A stretch of 64,000 nucleotides of DNA from Crossiella sp. CA-258035 (GTDB lineage: Bacteria; Actinomycetota; Actinomycetes; Mycobacteriales; Pseudonocardiaceae). The notes under the pieces are model-generated. The model was not told where the DNA came from, did no database searches, and saw nothing but the letters and a program-made list of their open reading frames with translations. The translations under genes were made by a program, and so were the position numbers. Below are positions 34,613 to 42,749 of the stretch, piece by piece. Position 1 is the first letter of the stretch, and every line of letters starts with the position of its first letter. The DNA lies in assembly GCF_030064675.1 (NCBI RefSeq), contig NZ_CP116413.1, positions 1,335,001-1,399,000 of the forward strand, written 5' to 3'.

Positions 34613-35497
34613 GTGTCGATGAGGATGTTGCGTGCCCTGGTATTTGCCCTGGTGACAGCCTTGACCGCACTGGTGGTGGGCGCCGGGGCGGCATCCGCCG
34701 CGGTGCCGCCCACCGAGCCGGGCTCGCCGCCCGGCGCCAACGACTGGGCGTGCAAGCCGAGCAAGGCCCACCCCGAACCGGTGGTGCTCGCGCATGGCGC
34801 CAGCGCCAACATGACGCTCAACTGGTTCGCCCTGTCGCCGAAGCTGAAGGCACAGGGGCACTGCGTGTTCGCGCTGACCTACGGGGTGCCTGCCGGGACC
34901 CCGTTCCCGATCAACCAGATCGGCGGCCGGCTGCCCATGGAGCAGAGCGCCAAGGAGTTCGGCGCGTTCGTGGACCGGGTGCTCCAGCACACCGGCGCGC
35001 GCAAGGTCAACATCGTCGGGCACTCCGAGGGCAGCCTGATGCCCAACTACTACGTGAAGTTCCTCGGCGGCAAGGACAAGGTCAACCGCTACGTGGCGCT
35101 GACCCCGCTGTGGGACGGCAGCCAACTGCTTGCCCTGCCCAAGCTGCTGGAGTTCGCCCGCAAGCTCGGCCTCGGCCCGGTCATCGACGGCATCATGGGC
35201 CCGGTGTTCCCCTCCGCGCTGCAGTTCCTGCACGGCTCGGAGTTCCTGCGCAAGCTCAACCAGGACGGCGTCGCGGTGCCGGGGGTGACCTACACCAACG
35301 TGATGACCCGCTACGACGAGGCGGTGGTGCCTTACACCAGCGGGTACATGCACGCGTCCAACGCGACCAACTACGTGCTGCAGGACCTGTGCAAGTTCAA
35401 CATCTCCGAGCACGTCCTGGTCGCGGTCGACCCGCTGGTGCACCAGCTGGTGGCCAACTCGCTGGACCCGGCCAACGCCAAGCCGATCCGCTGCTGA
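34613..35497 (+). CDS. Secreted lipase (lipase class 2 type)
   Basis: A 294-aa alpha/beta hydrolase with a Sec signal peptide (about 1-28, cleaved after GAASA). The nucleophile elbow is GHSEGSLMP (Ser near residue 142), with oxyanion-loop AHGASANM and a late catalytic His likely in DPLVHQL. Three Cys pairs are possible. It hydrolyses extracellular esters. Start GTG 34613 has AAGGG 9 nt upstream. A large palindrome after the stop ends the transcript. Confidence 0.88.
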   Translation: MSMRMLRALVFALVTALTALVVGAGAASAAVPPTEPGSPPGANDWACKPSKAHPEPVVLAHGASANMTLNWFALSPKLKAQGHCVFALTYGVPAGTPFPINQIGGRLPMEQSAKEFGAFVDRVLQHTGARKVNIVGHSEGSLMPNYYVKFLGGKDKVNRYVALTPLWDGSQLLALPKLLEFARKLGLGPVIDGIMGPVFPSALQFLHGSEFLRKLNQDGVAVPGVTYTNVMTRYDEAVVPYTSGYMHASNATNYVLQDLCKFNISEHVLVAVDPLVHQLVANSLDPANAKPIRC

Positions 35498-35501
35498 CCT
35501 G

Positions 35502-35544
35502 ACACCGCGGCCCACCGTCCACTGTGGACGGTGGGCCGCGGTGT
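35502..35544. terminator. Perfect 43-bp palindrome, bidirectional terminator
   Basis: The arms are 21 bp each around a single central T at 35523, beginning ACACCGCGGCCCACCGTCCA. It lies 5 bp after the lipase stop and 3 bp before the stop of the convergent hydrolase gene. Its centre, GTCCACTGTGGAC, is a motif that recurs through the window. Confidence 0.85.
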
Positions 35545-35546
35545 GC

Positions 35547-36305
35547 TCAGGCCGCCAGGAACTCCCTGATCAGCTTGGCCACCTCGGCCGGGTGCTCCCG
35601 GACCATGGCGTGACTGCTGCCGATCCGCTCGACCTGCACGTTCCACACCTCGGCCAGCGTGGCCAGATCCCGGACCAGTCCCCGGCGGTACGCCTCGGTC
35701 AGCTCGGGGAACTGGTCCTGGGCGGGCAGGTTCTCGGTGGCCGCGACCACCAGCAGCGGTGAGCGGGCCGCCCGGCAGGCGGCGATGTGGTCCTCCTCCA
35801 CGGCCGCCCTCAGCTCGTCGATGATCTCCGCCAGCGGCCCGGTGACCGCGGCCGCCTGCTCGTCGAACATCGCCCGCAGCCGGGTGAGTTCCTTCTCCCG
35901 CAAGGCGGGATCGAGGCCGGGGTAGTTCTCCGGCGCGGTCAGGTACCCGCGCAGGCCGTCCAGGTTGACCGCGCCGGGACAGCCCGGCCGGGCCGCCCAG
36001 CGGGTGGCGACCATGCCCCCCAGCGACATGCCTGCCACCGCCGGGCTGCCCAGGTCGAGTGCGGTGACCACCGCCTCGACGTCGGCCAGCGCGGCCGGCC
36101 AGCTCCACGGCCCCACCCCGGAGCCGCCGTGCCCGCGCAGGTCCATCAGCACCACCCGGTGGGTCCCGGTCAGCTCCGGCACCACCGGGTCCCAGTGCGC
36201 CATCGACCCGCCGAGCCCGTGCAGCAGCAGCACCGGCAGGCCGTCGCCGCCGTGGTCCCGCACCGCGATCGGCACCGGACCAGACTCGACCGTCAGCTCA
36301 ATCAT
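35547..36305 (-). CDS. Alpha/beta hydrolase
   Basis: A 252-aa protein with oxyanion motif LLHGLGG, nucleophile GMSLGGM (Ser near residue 90) and a His in SSHAMVREHP near residue 235. ATG 36305 overlaps the stop of the upstream HTH gene (ATGA); an ATG at 36317 would add four residues. The coupled HTH protein probably represses it. Confidence 0.88.
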   Translation of the reverse strand: MIELTVESGPVPIAVRDHGGDGLPVLLLHGLGGSMAHWDPVVPELTGTHRVVLMDLRGHGGSGVGPWSWPAALADVEAVVTALDLGSPAVAGMSLGGMVATRWAARPGCPGAVNLDGLRGYLTAPENYPGLDPALREKELTRLRAMFDEQAAAVTGPLAEIIDELRAAVEEDHIAACRAARSPLLVVAATENLPAQDQFPELTEAYRRGLVRDLATLAEVWNVQVERIGSSHAMVREHPAEVAKLIREFLAA

Positions 36306-36790
36306 GTTGTCCCCCATGCGTTTCCGTCCTCTCTGGCGAGTAGCCGGGCGCGGACGGACTCGGTGCGTACGCCGCCGTCGGGGTGCCGGTCGAGCTTGTG
36401 CCGGTTGACCAGGTCGTGCACGCCCTGCCGGGTGACGCCGAGCATCGCCCCGGCCACCGAGTACGGGACCGCCTCGGTGGCCGGGTGCCCGATCCGGCGG
36501 GCCACCGCCTGGCCCAGCGGCGTCCGCCACCACTCCAGCGGCGGGTCGAACGGCTCATCGCCCGGGTACAGCGCGCCGATCACCCTGGCGGCCGCCTGCC
36601 GGGCCAGTTGTTCGTCCCGCCCGAGCAGCTGCGCCGCCTGGGTCTCCACCGCGGCGCGCAGGTAGGTGCGCGCGGTGGTCAGGGGATCGGCCGACTGGAG
36701 CAGGATCTCCAGCGGGTCGAGCAGCCGCTGCTCGCTCAGTCGCAGCAGTTGCCCGACCAGGGCGGTGTGCACGGTCGTCGGACTGGGCAT
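36302..36790 (-). CDS. Regulator with C-terminal helix-turn-helix
   Basis: A 162-aa protein, helical throughout, with a C-terminal HTH about 105-140 (YSVAGAMLGVTRQGVHDLV). The start ATG 36790 has GGAGG 6 nt upstream. Two operator-like repeats overlap the likely promoter, so autorepression is the simplest model. The coupled hydrolase is the second gene of the operon. Confidence 0.75.
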   Translation of the reverse strand: MPSPTTVHTALVGQLLRLSEQRLLDPLEILLQSADPLTTARTYLRAAVETQAAQLLGRDEQLARQAAARVIGALYPGDEPFDPPLEWWRTPLGQAVARRIGHPATEAVPYSVAGAMLGVTRQGVHDLVNRHKLDRHPDGGVRTESVRARLLAREDGNAWGTT

Positions 36791-36808
36791 CGAGTACCTC
36801 CGCTTGCT

Positions 36809-36849
36809 ACTTGACGGCAAACGTAAAGTACTTGACGCCAGGCGTCAAG
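36809..36849 (-). promoter_or_regulatory. Promoter with two operator copies upstream of the HTH/hydrolase operon
   Basis: On the minus strand TTGACG (36843-36848) and TACGTT (36820-36825) are 17 bp apart, a good -35/-10 pair. The perfect palindrome CTTGACGCCAGGCGTCAAG covers the -35, and a second, imperfect copy (ACTTGACG, then CGTAAAGT) covers the region after the -10. The copies are 21 bp apart, two helical turns, so two dimers could bind the same face. Confidence 0.7.
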
Positions 36850-36859
36850 GAGCCTGCGG

Positions 36860-37258
36860 TCAGAAGACCTGCCGCCGGGTCACCTGGAAAGCGCTGATCA
36901 GCCACCTGTCCTCGGTGCGCACCACGACCGCGGTGGTCACCGAGTCGCGCTCCGGGGCCGGAGCGTCCTCCCCCGGCAGGGTGCTGCCGCCGGAGTTGAC
37001 CACCACCGCGACGTCGGGACCGAGGAGCTTGACCGAGGGCGGCGCGGCCTCGGCCGACCCGCCGCCGAGCTTGACCCCCTTGAGCGGACCGGCGAACAGC
37101 TTGGCGTGCCCGGACTCCAGCTCCGCGCGGCCGCGGATGTGCATGCCGTGGAAGGTGACGTAGTCGACGTCCTCGGTGAACTGCGCGGCGTAGGCGGTGG
37201 CGTCGCCGTTGTTCCAGGCCTCGACCAGGCGCTGGAAGGTCTCGTTGATCTCGGGCAT
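36860..37258 (-). CDS. SnoaL/SgcJ-like protein with NTF2 fold
   Basis: A 132-aa protein with opening INETFQRLVEAWNNGDATAY, then FTEDVDYVTFHGMHIRGRAE and WLISAFQVTRR at the end. This is the SgcJ/EcaC oxidoreductase-like or SnoaL-like NTF2 pattern. Start ATG 37258 has GGAGGAG upstream. The biochemical role is unknown. Confidence 0.85.
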   Translation of the reverse strand: MPEINETFQRLVEAWNNGDATAYAAQFTEDVDYVTFHGMHIRGRAELESGHAKLFAGPLKGVKLGGGSAEAAPPSVKLLGPDVAVVVNSGGSTLPGEDAPAPERDSVTTAVVVRTEDRWLISAFQVTRRQVF

Positions 37259-37355
37259 GCGGATGCTCCTCCTCGGCTGGTCCGCGTGGCGCCCCCGGCT
37301 ATCCTGGGTTCGCGTTACCGGGCGCGAGAGCCGCCACGCGGTGCTTGCGATTCCA

Positions 37356-37391
37356 CTTCTCGGCGCGGTGTTGGCGCACCGCGCCGAGAAG
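37356..37391 (-). terminator. Intrinsic terminator of the PadR gene
   Basis: A 15-bp perfect stem, CTTCTCGGCGCGGTG with CACCGCGCCGAGAAG and a 6-nt loop, sits 4 bp after the PadR stop codon. Being symmetric it may also block transcription toward PadR. Confidence 0.8.
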
Positions 37392-37395
37392 CGCG

Positions 37396-38052
37396 TCAGT
37401 CCACTTCGGACTGTGCGTCTGGTGGGCCGAACGGCGGCAGCTGACCCGGCTTCGCGCCCCGCGCATGCCAGTCGCGCCACCAGTCCGCGCCCTCGATGGT
37501 GTGCTGCTCGATGCCCTCGGCCACGCCGGACACCCAGCGGTGCTCGGCCTCGATCATGGCCACCCGGTACTCCAGCTCGATCCAGGCCAGCGCGGGCACG
37601 CCCTGCGCGCGCAGGGCGGCCATCACCGAGCGCAGCCCCTCGGCCTGTCCGGACAAGGTCTCCGCGCGCTGACCGAGCAGGCGCGCCGCCTCCTCTGGCG
37701 ACAGGATGCCGAGCAGCGAGACCCCGGCCTCGAACCGCGGGTACTCCTTGTGCGGCACCGCGATCAGCTCGCGCAGCCAGTCGTTCAGCTCGGCCAGCCC
37801 GGCCTCGGTCAGCCGGTACCGGGTGCGTTCCGGGCGCCGTCCGTCCCGCTCGGCCTCGGCCGCCTCGATCAGCCCGTGCTTGGCCAGCGACTCGACCACC
37901 GTGTACAGCGTGCCCCAGTTGAGCTTGACGCTCTCGTCCTTGTGCCGTTCGCGCAGCGTGGTGGCCATCTCGTAGGGATGCATCTCGCGTTCCCAGAGCA
38001 GCGACAACAGGGCGAGGGCCAGCGGGTTCGAGCGGCGGTATGTGGCGGCCAT
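37396..38052 (-). CDS. PadR family transcriptional regulator
   Basis: A 218-aa protein with the PadR winged helix at about 5-90 (NPLALALLSLLWEREMHPYE, NWGTLYTVVESLAKHGLIEA, YRLTEAG) and a C-terminal helical dimer domain. The start ATG 38052 has GGAG 5 nt upstream. It is divergent from the PLP decarboxylase operon, which it may repress. A palindrome lies just upstream. Confidence 0.9.
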   Translation of the reverse strand: MAATYRRSNPLALALLSLLWEREMHPYEMATTLRERHKDESVKLNWGTLYTVVESLAKHGLIEAAEAERDGRRPERTRYRLTEAGLAELNDWLRELIAVPHKEYPRFEAGVSLLGILSPEEAARLLGQRAETLSGQAEGLRSVMAALRAQGVPALAWIELEYRVAMIEAEHRWVSGVAEGIEQHTIEGADWWRDWHARGAKPGQLPPFGPPDAQSEVD

Positions 38053-38069
38053 CTTCGCTCCGTTCCGAG

Positions 38070-38085
38070 TACTCGTATCCGAGTA
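38070..38085. promoter_or_regulatory. PadR-operator-like palindrome
   Basis: TACTCG-N4-CGAGTA, 18 bp upstream of the PadR ATG, in the 115-bp gap with the decarboxylase operon. It is likely the PadR site. Confidence 0.6.
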
Positions 38086-38167
38086 TACGGGGACGGAGGT
38101 CCCGTGGCAACCAGGACTCCGCTCCCGCCCCGGTAGTGGCCGGTCCCCTGCTGGCGGGAGGTTCCAC

Positions 38168-39556
38168 GTGGAGCCAGCGGCGAGGCTGGTTCTCGTGGAT
38201 CTCCGACACTGGCTGGGCAGCGCGGTCGACCTGGTGGACAACTGGGCGGCGACCTTCGGCCCGGTCGCCCCGCACCCGGCGAACGCGGTCACCGACGCCG
38301 ACTTCGGCCGCGCCTTCGCCGAGTTCGGCGACCGGATGCGGGCGAACTACCCGTTCGGCCACCCGCGCTACGCCGCGCAGATGGTCAAGCCGCCACACCC
38401 GGCCGCCGTGGTCGGCTACCTGGCCGCGATGCTGGTCAACCCGAACAACCACGCCCTGGACGGCGGCCCGGCGACCGCGCGGATGGAACGCGAGGTGGTC
38501 GCCGCGCTGGCCGGGATGTTCGGGCTGCCGGTCCACTTAGGACATCTCACCACCAGCGGCACCATCGCCAACCTGGAAGCGCTGTTCGTGGCGCGGGAAA
38601 CCTACCCCGGCAAGCTCGTCCTGCACAGCGCGGAGGCGCACTACACGCATGGCCGGATGTGCCGGTTGCTCGGCGTGCCCAGCGAACCGGTGCCCACTGA
38701 TGTTCTCGGCCGGATGGATCTGGTTGCCCTGGAACGGAAACTGCGCCGTGGCGACGTGGGCACCGTGGTGCTCACCCCCGGCACCACCGGACTGGGCGCG
38801 GTGGACCCCATCCACGAAGCCCTTGCGCTGAAAGAGAAGTACGGCGTGCGCATCCACGTGGACGCGGCCTACGGCGGCTTCTTCGCCCTGCTGGCCGGGG
38901 AGCTGGGCGTGCCCGCCGAGCCGTTCGCCGCGATCCGGCACTGCGACTCGGTGACCATCGACCCGCACAAGCACGGCCTCCAGCCCTACGGCTGCGGCGC
39001 GGTCCTCTTCGCCGACCCGGCGGTCGGCCGCTTCTACCGGCACGACTCGCCCTACACCTACTTCACCTCCGACGAGCTGCACCTGGGCGAGATCTCCCTG
39101 GAGTGCAGCCGGGCCGGGGCCGCCGCGGCCGCGCTGTGGCTGACGCTGAAGGTGTTGCCGCTGACCAGGGACGGCCTCGGCGAGGTGCTCGCGGCCGGGC
39201 GGCGGGCCACGCTGCACTGGGCCGAGCTGATCGAGAAGTCCGCGGAGCTGGTGCTCTACCAGCAGCCGGAACTGGACATCCTCACCTACTTCCCGCGCCG
39301 CGACACACTGTCCGAAGTGGACGGAGGGTCGGCGCGGGCGCTGGCCGAGGGCATGGCCGATGAGGCCGATCCGGTCTACCTCAGCACCCTGCGCGTCTCC
39401 GCCGCCGAGCTGGGCCGCCGCCACCCCGGCGTGCGCGCCGACGCCGCCGCGGCCCGGGTGCTGCGCAGCGTGCTGCTCAAACCCGAGGCGGAGCCGGCGA
39501 TCGACCGGCTGCACCGGCGGGTCACCCAACTCGTCCGACAACGGGAGGACACATGA
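38168..39556 (+). CDS. PLP-dependent group II decarboxylase-like enzyme
   Basis: A 462-aa protein of the aromatic/glutamate/diaminobutyrate decarboxylase fold. GHLTTSGTIANLEAL binds the phosphate of PLP, HVDAAYGG holds the cofactor Asp and DPHKHGLQPYG the Schiff-base Lys (near residue 265). The start is GTG with GGGAGG 6 nt upstream; the longer frame runs into the PadR gene. It is the first of three tightly coupled genes. It could be a decarboxylase or a beta-elimination enzyme; the substrate is unknown. Confidence 0.87.
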   Translation: MEPAARLVLVDLRHWLGSAVDLVDNWAATFGPVAPHPANAVTDADFGRAFAEFGDRMRANYPFGHPRYAAQMVKPPHPAAVVGYLAAMLVNPNNHALDGGPATARMEREVVAALAGMFGLPVHLGHLTTSGTIANLEALFVARETYPGKLVLHSAEAHYTHGRMCRLLGVPSEPVPTDVLGRMDLVALERKLRRGDVGTVVLTPGTTGLGAVDPIHEALALKEKYGVRIHVDAAYGGFFALLAGELGVPAEPFAAIRHCDSVTIDPHKHGLQPYGCGAVLFADPAVGRFYRHDSPYTYFTSDELHLGEISLECSRAGAAAAALWLTLKVLPLTRDGLGEVLAAGRRATLHWAELIEKSAELVLYQQPELDILTYFPRRDTLSEVDGGSARALAEGMADEADPVYLSTLRVSAAELGRRHPGVRADAAAARVLRSVLLKPEAEPAIDRLHRRVTQLVRQREDT

Positions 39557-40167
39557 TCACCCTGGACCGCCTGGTGCGCAAGGGCACCCCGGCCGACGTC
39601 CCGGCGCTGACCCGCCTGCTCGCCGAGTCCTTCGCCACCGACCCGCTGGTCGAGTGGATCTTCCCGGACCCCGTGCGGCGCAAGCAGTTGCTGCCGGGGA
39701 TGTTCCGGGTGTTCCTGGACCTGTCCCTGGCCAGCCACGGCGTCTACACCACCGTGGACCTCGACTGCGCGCTGCTCACCCTGCCACCGGGCGCGACCGC
39801 GCTGAGCGAGTTCCAGCAACGCGAGCTGGACCGCCGGTTCACCGCCGCCCTCGGCCAGGACGCGGCCAGGCTGCGCACCATCAGCGCGCTCCAGGACGCC
39901 GCGCACCCGCAGCGGGAACCGCACTGCTACTTCAGCTTCGCCTGTGTGGCCCCCGACCTCCAGCACACCGGCCGCGGCAGGCTGCTCGCCCCGTACGTCA
40001 TCGACCGCTGCGACCAGCTCGGCCTGCCCGTCTACCTGGAGGCCAGCTCACCCGGCGGCGAGGCGGCCGCCCGGCTGCTCGGCTTCACCGCGCACGGCCC
40101 GGACATCCGGCTGCCCGGCGGCCCCAGCCTGCGACCGATGTGGCGCGCGCCCAGGACAGTCCGATGA
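39553..40167 (+). CDS. GNAT family N-acetyltransferase
   Basis: A 204-aa protein with acetyl-CoA loop residues in VAPDLQHTGRGRLLAP (near residue 135-150, the Q/RxxGxG/A motif in the form QHTGRG) and a C-terminal strand YLEASSPGGEAAARLLGF. ATG 39553 overlaps the decarboxylase stop. It may acetylate the amine product of the first gene. Confidence 0.85.
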   Translation: MITLDRLVRKGTPADVPALTRLLAESFATDPLVEWIFPDPVRRKQLLPGMFRVFLDLSLASHGVYTTVDLDCALLTLPPGATALSEFQQRELDRRFTAALGQDAARLRTISALQDAAHPQREPHCYFSFACVAPDLQHTGRGRLLAPYVIDRCDQLGLPVYLEASSPGGEAAARLLGFTAHGPDIRLPGGPSLRPMWRAPRTVR

Positions 40168-40757
40168 CCCCCCGGCTCTGGACCGCGACCGAGGTCGAAG
40201 CCGGTCTGCCGCCACTGGCCGAGCGACCCCCGCTGGAGCGGGTCCTGCGCTGGGCCAAGGACTTCCTCATCCCCGGCCACCCCGACCTCGGCCGCAGCGG
40301 CCCGGTCTGCCCGTACACCCGCCCCGCGCTGCGCCGGGAGCTGTTCCACCTCGGCGTCGGCTCCGGCAACCTGCGCGAGTCGCTGACCGCGCTGCGCACC
40401 GGCTACACCGCAAAACTGTCCACAATGGACTCCGAAGACGCCGACCTGCTCACCTACCTGCTGGTGCTGCCGGATGCCGACCCCGGCCAGGTCGACGCGG
40501 TGCAGCGGGAGCTCAAGTCAGAGTTCGTCGCCGAGGGCCTGATGCTCGGCCAGTTCCACCCGCACTGCGCCGAACCCGGCCTGTGGAACCAGGACTTCCG
40601 CCCGCTGCGCTCACCGGTGCCGCTGCTGGCGATCCGGCGACTGCTGCCGGTGGACCTGCCGTTCCTGCTGGCCGACAACGGTCACCTGGACGCTTACCTG
40701 GCCAGGTTCGCCCCCGGCATCCCGGCCCGGCTGCGCGCCCAGCTCATCTCGCGCTGA
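40164..40757 (+). CDS. DUF6875-like protein
   Basis: A 197-aa protein. It has CPYTRPALRREL near residue 50, FVAEGLMLGQFHPHCAEPGLW (His/Cys-rich) and LAIRRLLPVDLPFL. I associate this layout with DUF6875, from memory. The ATG overlaps the GNAT stop. A strict three-gene operon with a decarboxylase and an acetyltransferase looks like a small biosynthetic unit. Confidence 0.7.
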   Translation: MTPRLWTATEVEAGLPPLAERPPLERVLRWAKDFLIPGHPDLGRSGPVCPYTRPALRRELFHLGVGSGNLRESLTALRTGYTAKLSTMDSEDADLLTYLLVLPDADPGQVDAVQRELKSEFVAEGLMLGQFHPHCAEPGLWNQDFRPLRSPVPLLAIRRLLPVDLPFLLADNGHLDAYLARFAPGIPARLRAQLISR

Positions 40758-41003
40758 ACCGGTGGCGGCCACTTTTCCGTAGTCCGGTCCTGACCACGCA
40801 GGCACGACGAAGGAGAACGGCATGCCCCTGCACCGGTGAGGCCGCAGAGTCCTGCGCGGCCAGCAACGCAACCCGGACCCGCTCGCCGCCGCCCGCACCG
40901 CCAACCGCCAGGCCGTGGTCGAGCTGATCCAGCAGCGCCGCAGAACCGCGGGCTGCACCGGCGAGACTCCCGGCGGCGCCTCGGCTAGGACCAGTGGAAA
41001 GGA
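40758..41003 (+). other. Gap with an isolated ribosome site and five-codon ORF
   Basis: At 40812 AAGGAGA precedes ATG 40822, which opens the five-codon frame MPLHR ending in TGA at 40837. The same frame then stays open for over 80 codons (through GRRVLRGQQRNPDPL and VVELIQQRRRTAGC). This could be a leader peptide, a decayed small gene with one nonsense change, or chance. The downstream part overlaps the terminator and trypsin gene antisense, so it is not called a gene. Confidence 0.4.
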
Positions 41004-41037
41004 GTCCGGCCCGACTGCGCTCGCAGCCGGGCCGGAC
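41004..41037 (-). terminator. Terminator after the trypsin-like gene
   Basis: Stem GTCCGGCCCG pairs with CGGGCCGGAC, extended inside by CTGCG/GCAG, 18 bp beyond the protease stop. It is also oriented to stop the convergent DUF6875 operon. Confidence 0.75.
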
Positions 41038-41054
41038 GGTCCACTAAGGACAGA

Positions 41055-41798
41055 TCACACGGTTCCCGCGTACTGGCTGATCCAGCTGCGGAAGTACGGC
41101 ACGTCCACGTAGATCGACGGGCCGGTGGCGCAGCGCGGGTCGCCGTTGCCGGAGCGGCTGGTCGCGCCGACCAGCTGCCAGGCCCCGCCGACCTGCTTGA
41201 CCTGCGGGCCACCCGAGTCGCCGTAGCAGGCGCCCTGGTTGCCACCGGTGTTGTTGGTGCAGATCTCCGCGGCCGCGTTCATCCCGTTGGTGCAGCGGGT
41301 GTCCGCCACGATCGAGGTGTTCAGCTCCTTGAGGTAGGTCGCCGCGCCCGAGCCGTCCGCCCGGGTGGCGCCCCAGCCGATGATGCGGGTCGCGGTGCCC
41401 ACCGGGCCGGAGGTGGAGGCCACCGGCACGGTCGCCTGGCTCACCGGGGAGGCCAGCTCCAGCAGGGCCAGGTCGATCGAGGGGTGCCGGACGACCCGCT
41501 TCACCGCGGCGGTGCTGCCGCCCTGGTTGCGGTACAGCGAGCCGACCCGCACCTGCCGCGGCGTGCTGTTGGTGCAGTGCTTGGCGGTCACCACCCAGGT
41601 GGGCTTGATCAGCGAGCCGCCACAGCCGGTGTCCAGCGACACCATGAACGAGTAGGTCTGGGTCGCGTTGCCGCCACCCACGATCAGCGGCGACACATCG
41701 TCGCTCGGAGCAGGGGCGGCCGAGGCGGAACCGGCGAGGCCACCGACGGCGGCAGCCGCGGCGACGAACAGGCTTATCGCGATACGACGGATCTTCAT
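41055..41798 (-). CDS. Secreted trypsin-like serine protease
   Basis: A 247-aa chymotrypsin-fold protein: signal peptide about 1-27, short propeptide, and IVGGGN near residue 40 as the mature start. The catalytic triad is His in TAKHC, Asp in SIDLALLEL and Ser in GDSGGP. Six Cys allow three disulphides. Ribosome site AAGGAG lies 11 nt from the ATG. It is an extracellular protease of the Streptomyces trypsin kind. Confidence 0.93.
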   Translation of the reverse strand: MKIRRIAISLFVAAAAAVGGLAGSASAAPAPSDDVSPLIVGGGNATQTYSFMVSLDTGCGGSLIKPTWVVTAKHCTNSTPRQVRVGSLYRNQGGSTAAVKRVVRHPSIDLALLELASPVSQATVPVASTSGPVGTATRIIGWGATRADGSGAATYLKELNTSIVADTRCTNGMNAAAEICTNNTGGNQGACYGDSGGPQVKQVGGAWQLVGATSRSGNGDPRCATGPSIYVDVPYFRSWISQYAGTV

Positions 41799-42012
41799 GA
41801 GAAAAGCGCTCCTTCCCGTCCGCGACACCCCGCGAAGCAGGGGAGAGCGGGGACCGTTAATCGGACGGTGGTGTTCGGGCTTCGCACAGAGCATCCGACA
41901 CCGGTCCGCGCCAGGGGAAGAGCCGGAATTTCACACTCCGAGGAGTGAAACGGTTCCTACTTATGGCGGGGAGCCAAGCAAGCGTGGGTGACTCAGTATG
42001 TTCGATCGGCCA
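41799..42012 (-). other. Upstream region of the protease gene
   Basis: A 214-bp region with no gene. An interrupted inverted repeat (TTTCACACTCC with GGAGTGAAA) lies at about 41930-41952 and may be an operator. A plus-strand ORF here is a shadow. Confidence 0.4.
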
Positions 42013-42396
42013 TCAGGCGGACTCGTGATAGACCCGCCGGGCGATCTCCTCGACCTGTTCGACGGTGAGCACAGGAGTGGCGGGCGCCCGCAGCGCCTCG
42101 GTGAGCAGGCGGCGCACCAGCGCCGAAGTGGGAATGTGTTCGGCATCCGCCCGAGCCTTCAGCTCGGCCACCAGCGACGCGGGCACCCGCAGGGACAGCG
42201 CGGCCTGCTGGTTCTCCGCGACCTCCGCCGCGATGGCCTCGGCCTCTTCCGCCGCGACCTCCTCGCGCAGCCGTGCGTGCCGCGACCGCCGCTCGCGCTT
42301 GACCGGATCCGCCTCGGCCTCGGCGGCGTTTCGCTGGTCGGCGATTTCCTGCCGGATGGCGGCCAGGGCTTCATCCCGGGTGGTCTTGTCAGTCAT
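42013..42396 (-). CDS. Ribbon-helix-helix antitoxin-like protein
   Basis: A 127-aa protein. The first 65 residues are charged coiled coil; then LSLRVPASLVAELKARADA and SALVRRLLTEAL form a CopG/Arc-type ribbon-helix-helix. ATG 42396 overlaps the stop of the gene upstream (ATGA). This order and coupling fit a BrnTA-like toxin-antitoxin operon with the toxin first. Confidence 0.7.
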   Translation of the reverse strand: MTDKTTRDEALAAIRQEIADQRNAAEAEADPVKRERRSRHARLREEVAAEEAEAIAAEVAENQQAALSLRVPASLVAELKARADAEHIPTSALVRRLLTEALRAPATPVLTVEQVEEIARRVYHESA

Positions 42397-42725
42397 GACC
42401 TGCCGTCCTCTCCCCGTCGATCGCCCAGGTACTCCCGCAGATCAGCCCCGCTGGTCTTCCACGCCGTGACGCCGGAGTGATCCTCGGGATCGATGATCAC
42501 GGTCAGAACGAATCCCGCTGACAGCGAGTAGCCGACGATTCGGGTGTGACCACTTCGGCTTTTGGGATCGGGTTCACGGGTGATCCGGTGCGGATCGGCT
42601 GCTGCTTCCAGTGTCCAGGCGGGTTCGATGTCCGTGGCTCCCGGATAGCGAGGGGAGCGCTGGCGAATGTGCTCCGCGTCTTCATCATCCCACCACAGGC
42701 CGAGGATCACAACACACGTTGTCAC
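42393..42725 (-). CDS. Probable BrnT-like toxin
   Basis: About 110 aa, with GLWWDDEDAEHI at the start and GHTRIVGYSLSAGFVLTVIID and GVTAWKTSGADLREYLGD toward the end, like a BrnT/RelE-type small RNase fold. The start is uncertain among GTGs at 42737, 42725 and 42710. It is directly upstream of, and coupled to, the RHH protein. It lies 13-40 bp after a TetR gene on the same strand. Confidence 0.6.
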   Translation of the reverse strand: MTTCVVILGLWWDDEDAEHIRQRSPRYPGATDIEPAWTLEAAADPHRITREPDPKSRSGHTRIVGYSLSAGFVLTVIIDPEDHSGVTAWKTSGADLREYLGDRRGEDGRS

Positions 42726-42749
42726 ACATCTGCACACACCTGCTGGCGG

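Noticed and set aside
40915-41112. 65-aa plus-strand gene
   Set aside because: It overlaps the protease gene and terminator antisense and has no ribosome site; only the upstream ATG/TGA is of interest.
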